Shown in pieces: positions 46,493-58,721 of a stretch of 64,000 nucleotides of DNA (its first letter is position 1; the number at the start of each line of letters is the position of its first letter). A program made the position numbers and the translations under genes. The DNA is from Defluviicoccus sp. GTDB lineage: Bacteria; Pseudomonadota; Alphaproteobacteria; MPNO01. The stretch lies in contig JAJEHI010000103.1 in assembly GCA_022823775.1 (NCBI GenBank), positions 1-64,000 of the forward strand. The letters run 5' to 3'. The notes under the pieces were generated by a model that was not told the DNA's origin, ran no database searches, and saw only the letters and a program-made list of their open reading frames with translations.

Positions 46493-47413
46493 ATGACGCG
46501 CGCGGGTCTCGAAACGCTTCCGTTCTACAACGAAGCGGCGATCGCCGGCGTTCTCGAATGGCCGGCGCTGATCGACACGATCGAACGGGCGATGATCTCG
46601 TTCTCCGCCGGCGACGTCGTGCAGCCCGTGCGCCAGATGCTGCCGGTCCCGGGACAGGATGCGTTCATGGGCGCGATGCCGGCCATCGGCGAAGCCATGG
46701 CGGTCAAGGTCGTCACCCTCTATCACGGCAACGCCGGTACCGGGATCCCGACCCACCAGGCGACGATCCTCGTGTTCGACAAGGACAACGGATCGCCGGT
46801 CGCGGTCCTCGACGGGCGCCTGATCACCGAGATGAGGACAGCCGCGGGATCGGCCGCCGCCGCGCGCAAACTGTCCGTCCCGAGCCCCGAGGCGGTCACG
46901 ATCATGGGAAGCGGCGTCCAGGCGCGCGCCCATGCGAACGCGCTGGCGGCGGTCAGGCCGCTCGGCGAACTGCGGCTCTGGGCTCGGACGGAAACCGCGG
47001 GTCGCGCCGCGGCGGAGGAAATCGGCGCGGTCTTCGTGGCCGACGCCGAGGCCGCGGTGCGTGACGCGGACATCGTCGCCTGCACCACATCCGCGACCGA
47101 GCCCGTCCTGATGGGGGACTGGCTGAAGCCCGGCGCCTTCGTGGCGTCCGTCGGGTGGAACGGCAGGGACGGGCGCGAGCTCGACGACGCGGCGATGGCC
47201 AATACGGTGGTCGTGGAATCATACGATGCCGCGCGGGACCAGGCGGGAAACGTGCGCGGTTCGGGATGCGACATCTTTGCCGAAATCGGCGAGGTCTTCG
47301 CCGGCACGAAGACGGTTCCGGACGGTGCGACGGTGGTCTACGATTCGGTCGGCATCGCGATCGAGGACGTCGCCGCGGCCAGGCTCGCGTGCGATCTGCT
47401 CGGGCGATCGTGA
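46493..47413 (+). CDS. Ornithine cyclodeaminase/mu-crystallin family protein
   Basis: MGAMPAIGEAMAVKVVTLY, LITEMRTAAGSAAAARKLS, VTIMGSGVQARAHANALA. Confidence 0.93.
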   Translation: MTRAGLETLPFYNEAAIAGVLEWPALIDTIERAMISFSAGDVVQPVRQMLPVPGQDAFMGAMPAIGEAMAVKVVTLYHGNAGTGIPTHQATILVFDKDNGSPVAVLDGRLITEMRTAAGSAAAARKLSVPSPEAVTIMGSGVQARAHANALAAVRPLGELRLWARTETAGRAAAEEIGAVFVADAEAAVRDADIVACTTSATEPVLMGDWLKPGAFVASVGWNGRDGRELDDAAMANTVVVESYDAARDQAGNVRGSGCDIFAEIGEVFAGTKTVPDGATVVYDSVGIAIEDVAAARLACDLLGRS

Positions 47414-47479
47414 ACGCTAGGCGCCTTCACCGCCTTGTCGGGGTTTGCTAAATAGACGGCAAGGCCGCGTCCGGAGGCG

Positions 47480-48841
47480 ATGCCACGACACGAAGGGACG
47501 AGGAAGGCGATGGACGGGACCGCCTATCGAAACAGCTTCCGCGACCTTGTCGACGACAGGGTCGATGAAGGGGTCTTCAGGGTCGATCGGTCGATCTACA
47601 CCGACGAAGCCGTGTTCGAGGCCGAAATCGAGCGTATCTTCGAAGGCGGATGGGTCTTCCTCTGCCACGAGGGGCAGGTGGAGAACCCGGGCGATTACTT
47701 CGCCACCGAAATCGGCCGCCAGCCTGTTTTCGTCATACGCCAGAAGGATGGCTCGCTCGGCTGTTTCATCAACGCGTGCTCGCATCGCGGCGCGCTGCTG
47801 ACGCCGTTCAGGCAGGGCAGCGCGCGCGCGCTCACCTGCCGCTTCCACGGCTGGGCCTACGACCTCGGCGGGCGCTGCATCAGGATCAAGAACGAGGAAG
47901 GCGGCTTCTCAGAGCCCGGATTTTCGCGCGAACGCTTCAACCTGCGCCGGATCGGGGCTCTCGAGTCGTACAGGGGGTTCGTGTTCGGCAGCCTGACGGC
48001 CGACGTGCCGCCTCTGGAGGACCATTTGGGCGCGGCAGCCAGATGGATCGACCTTCTCGCCGGACAGGCGCGGAACGGGCTCGAGGTCGTTCCGGGCTCG
48101 TCGACCTACATGATCCGCGGCAACTGGAAGCTGCAGGCGGAGAACAGCGTCGACGGCTACCATGTGACGACGGTCCACCGCGTCTTCGCTTCGACGATCT
48201 CCAACCGCGAAACGCGCGATGCCACGACCGGAATGCGTCAGACCGAGTCGGGCCGCATCAAGGGTAACGTGCCCACCGGCGCCTACGATCTCGGCAACGG
48301 CCACATGTCGATCTGGGCGCTGCACACCACGCCGCATGTCCGTCCGATCTACGAATCGAAGGACTGGCTGGAAGAGAATCTCGATCCGGTGGAGGCCGAC
48401 TGGATCCTCAACCGGGGCCGCAATCTGTACCTGTTCCCCAACGTGATGCTGATGGACAACCCGTCGACACAGATTCGGCTGATGAAGCCCATCTCACCCG
48501 ATCTGGCGGAGGTGACCGTCTACTGCATCGCGCCGAAGGGGGAGAGCGCGGCCGCCCGGGCCGCCCGGCTCAGGAAGTTCGAGGACTTTTATCTCACGGC
48601 CGGAATGGCGACCTCCGACGACGTGGCGGCGCTCGAAGCCGTTCAGGACGGCTCGTCGGGGCGGCTCAGCCGCTGGAACGACATGACGCGCGGCCTCTCC
48701 GATCTCGTGACGGGCCCCGACGAGGACGCCCGCAGGCTGGGCTTCGAGCCCGCCGGCTGCTGCCCGGACTGGGACCATGAAGGGCTGTTCCACGGCTTTT
48801 ACCGCGCCTGGCTCGACCGCATGGAGAACGGCGCCCGATGA
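47480..48841 (+). CDS. Aromatic ring-hydroxylating dioxygenase alpha subunit (Rieske)
   Basis: CSHRGALLTPFRQGSARALTCRFHGWAYD Rieske motif; NWKLQAENSVDGYHVTTVH mononuclear Fe site. Confidence 0.96.
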   Translation: MPRHEGTRKAMDGTAYRNSFRDLVDDRVDEGVFRVDRSIYTDEAVFEAEIERIFEGGWVFLCHEGQVENPGDYFATEIGRQPVFVIRQKDGSLGCFINACSHRGALLTPFRQGSARALTCRFHGWAYDLGGRCIRIKNEEGGFSEPGFSRERFNLRRIGALESYRGFVFGSLTADVPPLEDHLGAAARWIDLLAGQARNGLEVVPGSSTYMIRGNWKLQAENSVDGYHVTTVHRVFASTISNRETRDATTGMRQTESGRIKGNVPTGAYDLGNGHMSIWALHTTPHVRPIYESKDWLEENLDPVEADWILNRGRNLYLFPNVMLMDNPSTQIRLMKPISPDLAEVTVYCIAPKGESAAARAARLRKFEDFYLTAGMATSDDVAALEAVQDGSSGRLSRWNDMTRGLSDLVTGPDEDARRLGFEPAGCCPDWDHEGLFHGFYRAWLDRMENGAR

Positions 48842-49344
48842 ACGCCGGCCGTATCGACGACGGTCTGGAACGCGAGGTCGCGGCCCTGATCGCCCGCGAG
48901 GCGATGCTGCTCGACCGGCGGCGCTGGGACGAGTGGATCGACCTCTATACCGAGGACGCCGTCTACTGGGTGCCCGCCTGGGCCAACGAGGAAGAGACCA
49001 CCACCGATCCCGAGACCCAGCTCAACCTGATCTACCTCAGGAACCGCGGCGGGCTGGAGGACCGGGTGTTCCGGATCGAGTCGCGGGATTCCTACGCGTC
49101 CGTCCCGCTCGACCGAACCGTGCACCTGATCGGCAACGTGCTGGTCGAGAGCGCGAACGGGGATTCGGTCGAGGCGAGCGCAAACTGCCTGGTCCACGTC
49201 TACGGCAAGAAGGGCGCGGCCACGCGGGGAAGCCTCTACGATTTCCGGTTTCGACGGGTCGACGGCGCGCTCAAGATCGCGCGGAAGAAGATCGTTTTCA
49301 TCGACGACAGGCTCGAAGGGCCTATCGACATTTATCACCTGTAG
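48838..49344 (+). CDS. Aromatic ring-hydroxylating dioxygenase beta subunit
   Basis: LIAREAMLLDRRRWDEWIDLYTEDAVYWVPAW; ATGA overlap with alpha subunit. Confidence 0.95.
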   Translation: MNAGRIDDGLEREVAALIAREAMLLDRRRWDEWIDLYTEDAVYWVPAWANEEETTTDPETQLNLIYLRNRGGLEDRVFRIESRDSYASVPLDRTVHLIGNVLVESANGDSVEASANCLVHVYGKKGAATRGSLYDFRFRRVDGALKIARKKIVFIDDRLEGPIDIYHL

Positions 49345-49350
49345 AGACCG

Positions 49351-50382
49351 TTGCTGACCCTTCAGAAAATCGCCCCGGAAGTCGGCGGGATCGCGCTTCG
49401 GGAAATCGACCCGCGCGAACCCGCTCCCGGAGAGATTTCGATCCGGGTCGGCGCCGCCGGGATCTGCGGCACCGACATGCAGATCTACAATTGGGCGCCG
49501 CGCATGGCCCGCCGCATGGCGCTGCCGCGCGTCCTCGGCCACGAGGTCTCCGGCACCGTCGAGGCGGCCGGGCCCGGGGTGGAGGGGGTCGCCGTCGGCG
49601 ACCGGGTGAGCCTCGAGAGTCATATCTATTGCGGGCGCTGCCGGTCATGCCGGTTGGACCGCGCCCATCTCTGCGAGAATACCCGCTACCCGGGTATCGA
49701 CATCGACGGTGCCTTCGCCGAGCGCCTGACCGTGCCGGCTTCCATCGCCTGGGTTAACCCGCCCGATCTCCCGCACGAGACGGCGGCGATGCTTGAGCCG
49801 TTCGGGATCGCCGTCCACGCATCCCTTGCCGGCGCGGGGGTCTCCGGTCTGACGGTGCTGGTCAACGGTTGCGGGCCGATCGGGCTGATGACGGTCGCCG
49901 TGGCGCGCGCGCTCGGCGCCCTCCGGGTGGTCGCCTGCGACATCAATCCGCTGCGGCTCCGCGCGGCGGAAACGATGGGCGCCGACCGGACGGTCGATGC
50001 GGGGAACGAAGATCTCGCGGCCGTAGTCGCCGACATGACAGGCGGGGCGGGCGCGGATGTCGGGATCGAGTTTTCCGGCTCCGAGGCCGGTTTCAACGCG
50101 GTGTTCGCCGCGCTCGCCAAGGGCGGGGACTTCCGCCTGGTCGGCGCGCCGCCCTCGGCCATCCCGGTCGACTTCACCCGGTGGCTGCTCAAATGCCCCT
50201 CGATGCAGAACATCCATGGGCGGTTGATCTGGAGCACGTGGCGGCGCGCGACCGAGCTTCTGGCCGCGGGCGCCGTGGATATCGCCCCGGTCCGCAGCCA
50301 CGTTCTGCCGCTCTCCGAAGCGCCGCGCGGCTTCGAGCTGATCCGGGACGGCGCGGCGCTCAAACCCGTCCTCGTGCCATGA
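49351..50382 (+). CDS. Zinc-dependent alcohol dehydrogenase (MDR family)
   Basis: GICGTDMQIYNW, VLGHEVSGTVEAAGPGVEGVAVGDRVSLESHIYCGRCRSCRLDRAHLCEN, VLVNGCGPIGLMTVAVARALGA. Confidence 0.94.
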   Translation: MLTLQKIAPEVGGIALREIDPREPAPGEISIRVGAAGICGTDMQIYNWAPRMARRMALPRVLGHEVSGTVEAAGPGVEGVAVGDRVSLESHIYCGRCRSCRLDRAHLCENTRYPGIDIDGAFAERLTVPASIAWVNPPDLPHETAAMLEPFGIAVHASLAGAGVSGLTVLVNGCGPIGLMTVAVARALGALRVVACDINPLRLRAAETMGADRTVDAGNEDLAAVVADMTGGAGADVGIEFSGSEAGFNAVFAALAKGGDFRLVGAPPSAIPVDFTRWLLKCPSMQNIHGRLIWSTWRRATELLAAGAVDIAPVRSHVLPLSEAPRGFELIRDGAALKPVLVP

Positions 50383-51404
50383 CCGCTCACACCGTCACGC
50401 TGGTTTTCGACGACGGGCGCATCGCGCGCATCCAGGCCGACGAGGACGACACGATCTACCTCGCGGCGCTCAAGCACCGCATTCGCATCGAGACCGACTG
50501 CCTCGAAGGCGCCTGCGCGACCTGCAAGGGGGTCTGCACCTCGGGCGAGTACCGTCTGGACGAATACAGCGAGGATGCGCTGAGCGCCGAAGAGGCGGCG
50601 CGGCGCGAGGTGCTGACCTGCCAGATGCACGTGCTGTCGGACTGCGTGATCGAATATCCCTACCCGTCGACGTTTTCGCTCAAGGCGCCGCCGGCCACTC
50701 GAATGGCCCGCGTCGTCGAGGTCGAAACCGTGGCGGAAAGCGTGGTCCGGCTGGCGGTGGAGCCCGAGGACGGCGAGCACGGGCCGATGGTTTTCATGCC
50801 CGGTCAGTACGTTCATCTCGGCGTGCCGGGCACGGACGCCGTTCGCTCCTACTCCTTCGCCAATCCCCCCGGGGAGACCGGGCGCTACACCTTCTTCATC
50901 AAGGTGCTGGAAGAGGGCGCGATGAGCGGCTATGTCGCCGGGTCCGCGAAGCCGGGCGACGCGATGCCGGTCACGGGACCGTTCGGCCGCTTTTACCTGC
51001 GCCCGCCGGGCCGGCCGATCGTCATGGTGGCGGGCGGCACCGGGCTCGCCCCTATGCTGTCCATGTTCGATCACATGCTGGCGACCGGCGCGACGGGCCA
51101 GCCGATCCATCTTCTATACGGCGCCAACAGCTCGGCCGAGCTGTTCTCGCTGGAAGCGCTCGACGGCTACACCGGCCGGGGACTCGACCTGACCACGGAA
51201 CTCTGTGTCGTCGAAGGGGGCGGAGGATGGTCTGGACCGACGGGTCACGTCACGTCGCTGCTCAGGCCCGAAATCCTCGGGTCCGGCGACTGCGACGTCT
51301 ATCTCTGCGGTCCGCCGCCGATGATCGATGCCGGCACGGAATGGCTCACCGGCGCGGGCGTCGACCCGTCCGCCATCCATAGCGAGAAATTCCTGCCGAG
51401 TTGA
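50379..51404 (+). CDS. Ring-hydroxylating dioxygenase reductase (2Fe-2S ferredoxin + FNR, BenC-like)
   Basis: CLEGACATCKGVCTSGEY 2Fe-2S motif; RSYSFANPPGE, VMVAGGTGLAPMLSM, DVYLCGPPPMID. Confidence 0.95.
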   Translation: MTAHTVTLVFDDGRIARIQADEDDTIYLAALKHRIRIETDCLEGACATCKGVCTSGEYRLDEYSEDALSAEEAARREVLTCQMHVLSDCVIEYPYPSTFSLKAPPATRMARVVEVETVAESVVRLAVEPEDGEHGPMVFMPGQYVHLGVPGTDAVRSYSFANPPGETGRYTFFIKVLEEGAMSGYVAGSAKPGDAMPVTGPFGRFYLRPPGRPIVMVAGGTGLAPMLSMFDHMLATGATGQPIHLLYGANSSAELFSLEALDGYTGRGLDLTTELCVVEGGGGWSGPTGHVTSLLRPEILGSGDCDVYLCGPPPMIDAGTEWLTGAGVDPSAIHSEKFLPS

Positions 51405-51443
51405 GCGCTGGAGCTGAATACCGCTTCTTCGGATCGCGATGCG

Positions 51444-51550
51444 CCACCCTCCCCCAGCCCCTCCCGCAAGCGGGAGGGGAGAAGGTATCGAGGAGGCGGC
51501 GGGCGAGTCCCCTCTCCGCAGCGGGAAGAAATGCGGGCTAGGGTGAGGGG
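51444..51550. repeat. Intergenic palindromic repeat, family A (inverted orientation)
   Basis: CCACCCTCCCCCAGCCCCTCCCGCAAGCGGGAGGGG ... CCCTCTCC...GGGTGAGGGG. Confidence 0.8.
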
Positions 51551-51552
51551 CG

Positions 51553-51580
51553 TTGACTCGGCCGCGCGCAACACTATTTT
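51553..51580 (+). promoter_or_regulatory. Putative sigma70-type promoter of the SUF operon
   Basis: TTGACT (51553-51558), 16 bp, TATTTT (51575-51580), upstream of the Rrf2 regulator. Confidence 0.5.
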
Positions 51581-51637
51581 TCCATCCGTACCGATGCGGT
51601 CCTATTTGGAACTCCGCGCCCGCTCACGGGAAAGGTG

Positions 51638-52087
51638 ATGATCAAGCTGAGCCGGATGGCCGACTATGCCGTGGTCCTGATGACCCAGCTCGCCCGGGAG
51701 CCGGAGGCGCTTCGCACGGCCGGGGAGCTGTCGCAGTCCTGCGGCCTGCCGCAGCCCACGGTGAGCAAGATCCTCAAGCTGCTGGCGCAGGCGGACCTCC
51801 TGGTCTCCTATCGGGGCAACAAGGGAGGATACCTGCTGGCCCGGGCGGCCGGCGGGATCACCATGGCCGACGTGATCGGAGCGGTCGACGGACCCATCGC
51901 GCTGACCGATTGCACCGGACCCGACGGGCTGGTTTGCGAGATAGAGGCGCTGTGCCCGACCCGCACCAACTGGCAGAGCATCAACCGCGCGATGATCGAG
52001 GCGCTGTCCTCGGTGTCGCTGGCCGAGATGGCGGTGCCGCACGCCGCCTTCGCCGGTCGAACGCCGGTCCGGGCACTGGCCGAGTAG
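51638..52087 (+). CDS. Rrf2/IscR-type SUF regulator
   Basis: [49 protein letters not shown]; three Cys [20 protein letters not shown]. Confidence 0.93.
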   Translation: MIKLSRMADYAVVLMTQLAREPEALRTAGELSQSCGLPQPTVSKILKLLAQADLLVSYRGNKGGYLLARAAGGITMADVIGAVDGPIALTDCTGPDGLVCEIEALCPTRTNWQSINRAMIEALSSVSLAEMAVPHAAFAGRTPVRALAE

Positions 52088-52100
52088 GCGGAACGGGACG

Positions 52101-54305
<2,205 letters not shown>

Positions 54306-54313
<8 letters not shown>

Positions 54314-55661
54314 GGGAATCGCGGCCTTGCCTACCGCCGACATAGAACGTTTCAATCGAGCCTTCGCGGCGGCGAGCGCGGAGCTTCCCGGACACGGCAA
54401 CGCCGAAGTGGCGCGGCTGCGCGAAGCGGCGATGGCGAGATTCGCCTCGACCGGTCTGCCGAGCCGGCGCGACGAAGGCTGGCGCTATACCGATCTCCGC
54501 CGGCTCGACCGGCTGGACCCCGCCGGCCTCACGGGACGGATCGACGGCGAAACCGTCGCGGCGCTGCCCGACGCCCTGGCTTCGCTCGATGCACACCGGA
54601 TGGTGTTCGTCGACGGCCGTTACGAAGCCGCGCTGTCGGCGCACGGAGCGCTTCCGGCGGGCGCGCGACTCGACGTGCTCTCGGCGCATCTCGGGAACGG
54701 GTGCGAAGACGCGGCATCGATCCTCGGAACCGGGCTCGCCGAATGGAACGGGGCGGGACAGGAAGGGCTCGCGGCGCTCAACACGGCGATGACTCGCGAC
54801 GGGGTGCTGTTCGAGTTGCCGGCCGGCGCGAGGCTCGAAAAACCCGTCCTCGTCTTGCACCTCCTGACCGGCAAGGCGGGCGCCGTTCACCCGCGTAACG
54901 TGCTCAGAATAGGCCCGGGCGCGGAAGCGGATGTGGTGGAAGCGTTCATCGGCCTAACGGGAAGCGGCGGCTGGAGCAATTCCGTGTTCGACGGGGCGAT
55001 CGGACCGGGCGGCGCTTTGCGCCATGTCGCGCTGGTCCGGCAGGGCGAGGACGCGGTCCATACCGGCCGCATGTCGATGGAGGTCGAACGCGACGCGCGG
55101 TATGCGGCGCAGGTGCTGACGCTCGGCGGCCGGGTGGTCAGAAACGAATTCGTCGTGCGCCTCTCCGGGCCCGGCGCGGCGTGCGGGCTTTCCGGGGGTG
55201 CGCTCGCCGACGGCCGGCGCCATGTCGACCACACGACCGAGATCGCTCATGCCGCGCCGCACACCGAAAGCGAGCAGGTGTTCCGCAACGTGGCCGACGA
55301 CAACGCGAGAACCGTCTTCCAGGGCCGCGTCGTGGTCGAGCGCGACGCGCAGAAGACCAACGCCCGCCAGTCCGGCCGCAGCCTCCTGCTCTCGTCGGGC
55401 GCCGAGGCCCAGAACAAGCCGGAGCTCCGCATCTTCGCCGACGACGTGAAATGCAGCCACGGCGCGACCGTAGGGGATCTCGACAAGGATGCGCTGTTCT
55501 ACCTGCGCGCCCGGGGGATCGACGAGGCCGAGGCCCGCGCGCTCCTGACCCGCGCTTTCGTGGCCGATCTGTTGACGCTGCTGCCCGTCGAGGCGGCGAG
55601 GACGGCGGTGGAGGAGGCGGTCGACGGATGGTTGCGCCGGGCCGTGGACGAGGACGGTTGA
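54306..55661 (+). CDS. sufD: Fe-S cluster assembly protein SufD
   Basis: GTG start overlapping sufC; SRRDEGWRYTDLRRL, KTNARQSGRSLLLSSGAEAQNKPELRIFADDVKCSHGATVGDLDKDALFYLRARGI. Confidence 0.96.
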
Positions 55662-55662
55662 G

Positions 55663-56901
55663 ATGGCGGTAGCGAACGGCGCATACGATATCGACGCGAT
55701 CCGGGGGGACTTCCCGATCCTGGGCGAGAGGGTCTACGACAAGCCGCTCGTCTATCTCGACAACGGGGCGAGCGCCCAGAAGCCCAGAGCGGTGATCGAC
55801 AGCCTGTCGCGGGTCTACGAGACGGAATACGCCAACGTCCATCGCGGCGTCCACTATATGAGCCAGAAGGCGACCGAGGCGATGGAGGGGGCGCGGGAGA
55901 AGGCGCGCGCGTTCATCAATGCGGAACATGCGCACGAGTCGATCTTCGTCCGCGGCGCCACCGAAGGGATCAATCTGGTCGCCTCGAGCTGGGGCCGGGC
56001 CAATCTGGAAGCCGGCGACGAGATCGTGCTCTCCGTTATGGAGCACCACTCGAACATCGTTCCGTGGCAGATCGTGGCCGAGCAGACCGGCGCCGCGATC
56101 CGGGTCGCGCCGATCGACGACGACGGCGTGCTCGACATGGACGCGCTCGAATCCCTTATCGGGCCGCGGACCCGGATGGTCGCGATTACCCATGTGTCGA
56201 ACGCGCTCGGCACCGTGGTCCCGGTGGACGAGGCGATCCGGATCGCGCATCGGCACGGCGCGCTGGTGCTGCTCGACGGGTGTCAGGCGGTGCCGCACAT
56301 GGCGATCGACGTGCGCGCGCTCGATGTCGACTTTTATGTCTACTCCGGCCACAAGCTCTACGGGCCGAGCGGAGTCGGCATTCTCTACGGCAAGGAATCG
56401 CTACTGAAGGCGATGCCGCCCTATCAGGGGGGCGGCGAAATGATCGAAACGGTGACCTTCGAAAAGACCACCTATGCCGACCTGCCGTTCAAGTTCGAGG
56501 CGGGCACGCCGCATATCGCGGGCGCGATCGGTCTCGGCGCGGCGATCGACTACGTGACGAGGATCGGGCTCGATCGCATCGGCGCGCACGAAAGCGACAT
56601 TCTCGAATACGCCACCGGCCGGCTCGGCGCGCTCAACTCGGTCAGGCTGATCGGGACCGCGCCCGAGAAGGCGGCGATCGTTTCGTTCAACCTGGAGGAT
56701 GTTCACCCGCACGATGTCGGCACCATCCTCGACCGCGAGGGCGTGGCCGTCCGGACGGGGCATCATTGCGCTCAGCCGGTGATGGACCGCTTCGACGTCG
56801 CGGCGACGGTGCGCGCCTCGTTCGGGCTCTACAACACCAGGCAGGAAGTCGATGCGCTGGTCGATGCGCTCGGCCGCGTGCAGGAGATATTCGGCCGATG
56901 A
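55663..56901 (+). CDS. sufS: Cysteine desulfurase SufS
   Basis: VYLDNGASAQKPRAVID, NVHRGVHYMSQKATEAMEGAREKARAFINAEH, DFYVYSGHKLYGPSGVGILYGKE, RTGHHCAQPVM. Confidence 0.97.
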   Translation: MAVANGAYDIDAIRGDFPILGERVYDKPLVYLDNGASAQKPRAVIDSLSRVYETEYANVHRGVHYMSQKATEAMEGAREKARAFINAEHAHESIFVRGATEGINLVASSWGRANLEAGDEIVLSVMEHHSNIVPWQIVAEQTGAAIRVAPIDDDGVLDMDALESLIGPRTRMVAITHVSNALGTVVPVDEAIRIAHRHGALVLLDGCQAVPHMAIDVRALDVDFYVYSGHKLYGPSGVGILYGKESLLKAMPPYQGGGEMIETVTFEKTTYADLPFKFEAGTPHIAGAIGLGAAIDYVTRIGLDRIGAHESDILEYATGRLGALNSVRLIGTAPEKAAIVSFNLEDVHPHDVGTILDREGVAVRTGHHCAQPVMDRFDVAATVRASFGLYNTRQEVDALVDALGRVQEIFGR

Positions 56902-57353
56902 TCGACCTCCGCAGCCTCTATCAGGACGTCATCCTCGACCATTCCCGGAATCCGCGGAATTCGGGCGAACTGGAACCCTGCAGCCACGCGGCGAACGGCA
57001 ACAACCCGCTCTGCGGCGACAAGGTGCGGGTCTACATGCAGGTCGGAAACGGCAAGATCGACGACATTCGCTTCGAGGCGAAAGGTTGCGCGATTTCAGT
57101 AGCTTCGGCATCGATGATGACGGAATTGATCAAGGGAACGGAGATCGGGGACGCGCGGGAGACCTTCGAGCGGTTTCACGAGATCGTCACCCGCAAGGGT
57201 GAGATCTCGGACGATGAGATCGAAACCCTCGACAAGCTCGCGACGCTGATCGGGGTGCGCGAATTTCCCATGCGGGTCAAGTGCGCGACCCTGCCCTGGC
57301 ATACCATGACGGCGGCGCTCGACGGCGTCGACGACGACGTGACGACGGAGTGA
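56898..57353 (+). CDS. sufU: SUF system NifU/IscU-like scaffold SufU
   Basis: LYQDVILDHSRNPRNSGEL, NPLCGDKVRVYM, FEAKGCAISVASASMMTELIKG, FPMRVKCATLPWHTM. Confidence 0.95.
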   Translation: MIDLRSLYQDVILDHSRNPRNSGELEPCSHAANGNNPLCGDKVRVYMQVGNGKIDDIRFEAKGCAISVASASMMTELIKGTEIGDARETFERFHEIVTRKGEISDDEIETLDKLATLIGVREFPMRVKCATLPWHTMTAALDGVDDDVTTE

Positions 57354-57370
57354 TCGCGGAGCGCGCGGCG

Positions 57371-57739
57371 ATGGATGACAACACCACCCGTATCGGGCCC
57401 GCCGGGCCGGCTTCGGCCGACCCCCAGGGCGGAACCGAAACGCTGCACCGGGCCGTGGTCGAAGCGGTCAGCAGCGTTTACGACCCGGAAATACCGGTCA
57501 ACATTTACGAGCTCGGACTGATCTACGACGTGAGCGTTTCGGAGTCGCGCGATGTCGACATTTTGATGACGCTGACGTCGCCGATGTGCCCGGTTGCAGA
57601 ATCGCTCCCGGTCGAGGTCGAGTCGCGGGTGCGCGGGGTCGACGACGTCAACGACGTGCATGTCGAACTCACCTGGGATCCGCCCTGGACTCCGGAGATG
57701 ATGAGCGAGGCCGCGAAGCTCGAGCTGGGGTTCATGTGA
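57371..57739 (+). CDS. sufT: SUF system protein SufT / DUF59 (MIP18) family
   Basis: SVYDPEIPVNIYELGLIYDVSV, MTLTSPMCPVAESLPVEVESRVRGVDDVNDVHVELTWDPPWTPEMMSE; alternative GTG start at 57350. Confidence 0.94.
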   Translation: MDDNTTRIGPAGPASADPQGGTETLHRAVVEAVSSVYDPEIPVNIYELGLIYDVSVSESRDVDILMTLTSPMCPVAESLPVEVESRVRGVDDVNDVHVELTWDPPWTPEMMSEAAKLELGFM

Positions 57740-57776
57740 GGATGGAACGGGGTAGGTTCATGGCGGGGGAGAGGCG

Positions 57777-58112
57777 ATGAACAAGCAGGCGATGACCCTG
57801 ACCGACGCCGCCGCCGACCGCGTGCGGTACCTGATGGGCCGGCGCGACGAACCGGCGGTCGGGCTCCGCATCGGCATCCGCACCGGCGGGTGCTCCGGCA
57901 TGGCTTACCAGATGGAGTTCGCCGCCGAGCAGAACCCGCTTGACGAGGTGGTCGAGGAAAAGGGCGTCACCGTTCTGATCGACGGCAGGGCGCTGATGTT
58001 CCTGATCGGCACCGAAATGGACTATGTCGAGGACAAGCTCCAGTCCGGCTTCGTGTTCAACAATCCCAACGAGAAGGGACGCTGCGGCTGCGGCGAGTCC
58101 TTCCACGTCTGA
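57777..58112 (+). CDS. sufA: Iron-sulfur carrier SufA/HesB/IscA family
   Basis: LRIGIRTGGCSGMAYQMEF, LQSGFVFNNPNEKGRCGCGESFHV. Confidence 0.96.
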   Translation: MNKQAMTLTDAAADRVRYLMGRRDEPAVGLRIGIRTGGCSGMAYQMEFAAEQNPLDEVVEEKGVTVLIDGRALMFLIGTEMDYVEDKLQSGFVFNNPNEKGRCGCGESFHV

Positions 58113-58718
58113 ATGCCCAAGGTCTATTCCATCGACGGGGTGACCCCGGTCGTCCACCCCACCGCTTATGTTCACGAATCAGCCATCCTGATCGGCGACG
58201 TGATCGTCGGTCCCGGCTGCTATATCGCCCCGTCCGCGAGCCTGCGCGGCGATTTCGGCCAGATCCGCATCGGCGAAGGCTCCAACGTCCAGGACAACTG
58301 CACCATCCACTGCTACGCGGGCGGCGAGACGGCGGTCGGCGCGGACGTCTCGGTGGGCCACGGCGCCGTTTTGCACGGTTGTGCGGTCGAAGACCATGCG
58401 CTGGTCGGTATGAACGCCGTGGTTATGGACGGCGCGGTAATCGGCTCCCGGGCGATCGTGGCGGCGCTCGCCTTCGTACGCTCGGATTTCCAGGTGCCGG
58501 AGAGGACCATCGTCGCCGGCGTGCCGGCGAAGATCCTGCGCGACATCACCGACGAAGAGACCGGGTGGATGATCGACGCCAACGCCGACTATCACAGCGC
58601 CCGCGAGCGCGCCTGGGCGTCGATGGAACGTGTCGACGCGCTTCACCGGCTTGATCGCGAGGGGCCGAGACTGACCTTCGCCGGCTCGAAACCGCTCTAC
58701 CAGGCGCGCGGCGGCTAG
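58113..58718 (+). CDS. PaaY-like hexapeptide gamma-carbonic anhydrase family protein
   Basis: PTAYVHESAILIGDVIVGPGCYIAPSASLRGDFGQIRIGEGSNVQDNCTIHCYAGGETAVGADVSVGHGAVLHGCAVEDHALVGMNAVVMDGAVIG. Confidence 0.92.
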   Translation: MPKVYSIDGVTPVVHPTAYVHESAILIGDVIVGPGCYIAPSASLRGDFGQIRIGEGSNVQDNCTIHCYAGGETAVGADVSVGHGAVLHGCAVEDHALVGMNAVVMDGAVIGSRAIVAALAFVRSDFQVPERTIVAGVPAKILRDITDEETGWMIDANADYHSARERAWASMERVDALHRLDREGPRLTFAGSKPLYQARGG

Positions 58719-58721
58719 ACG

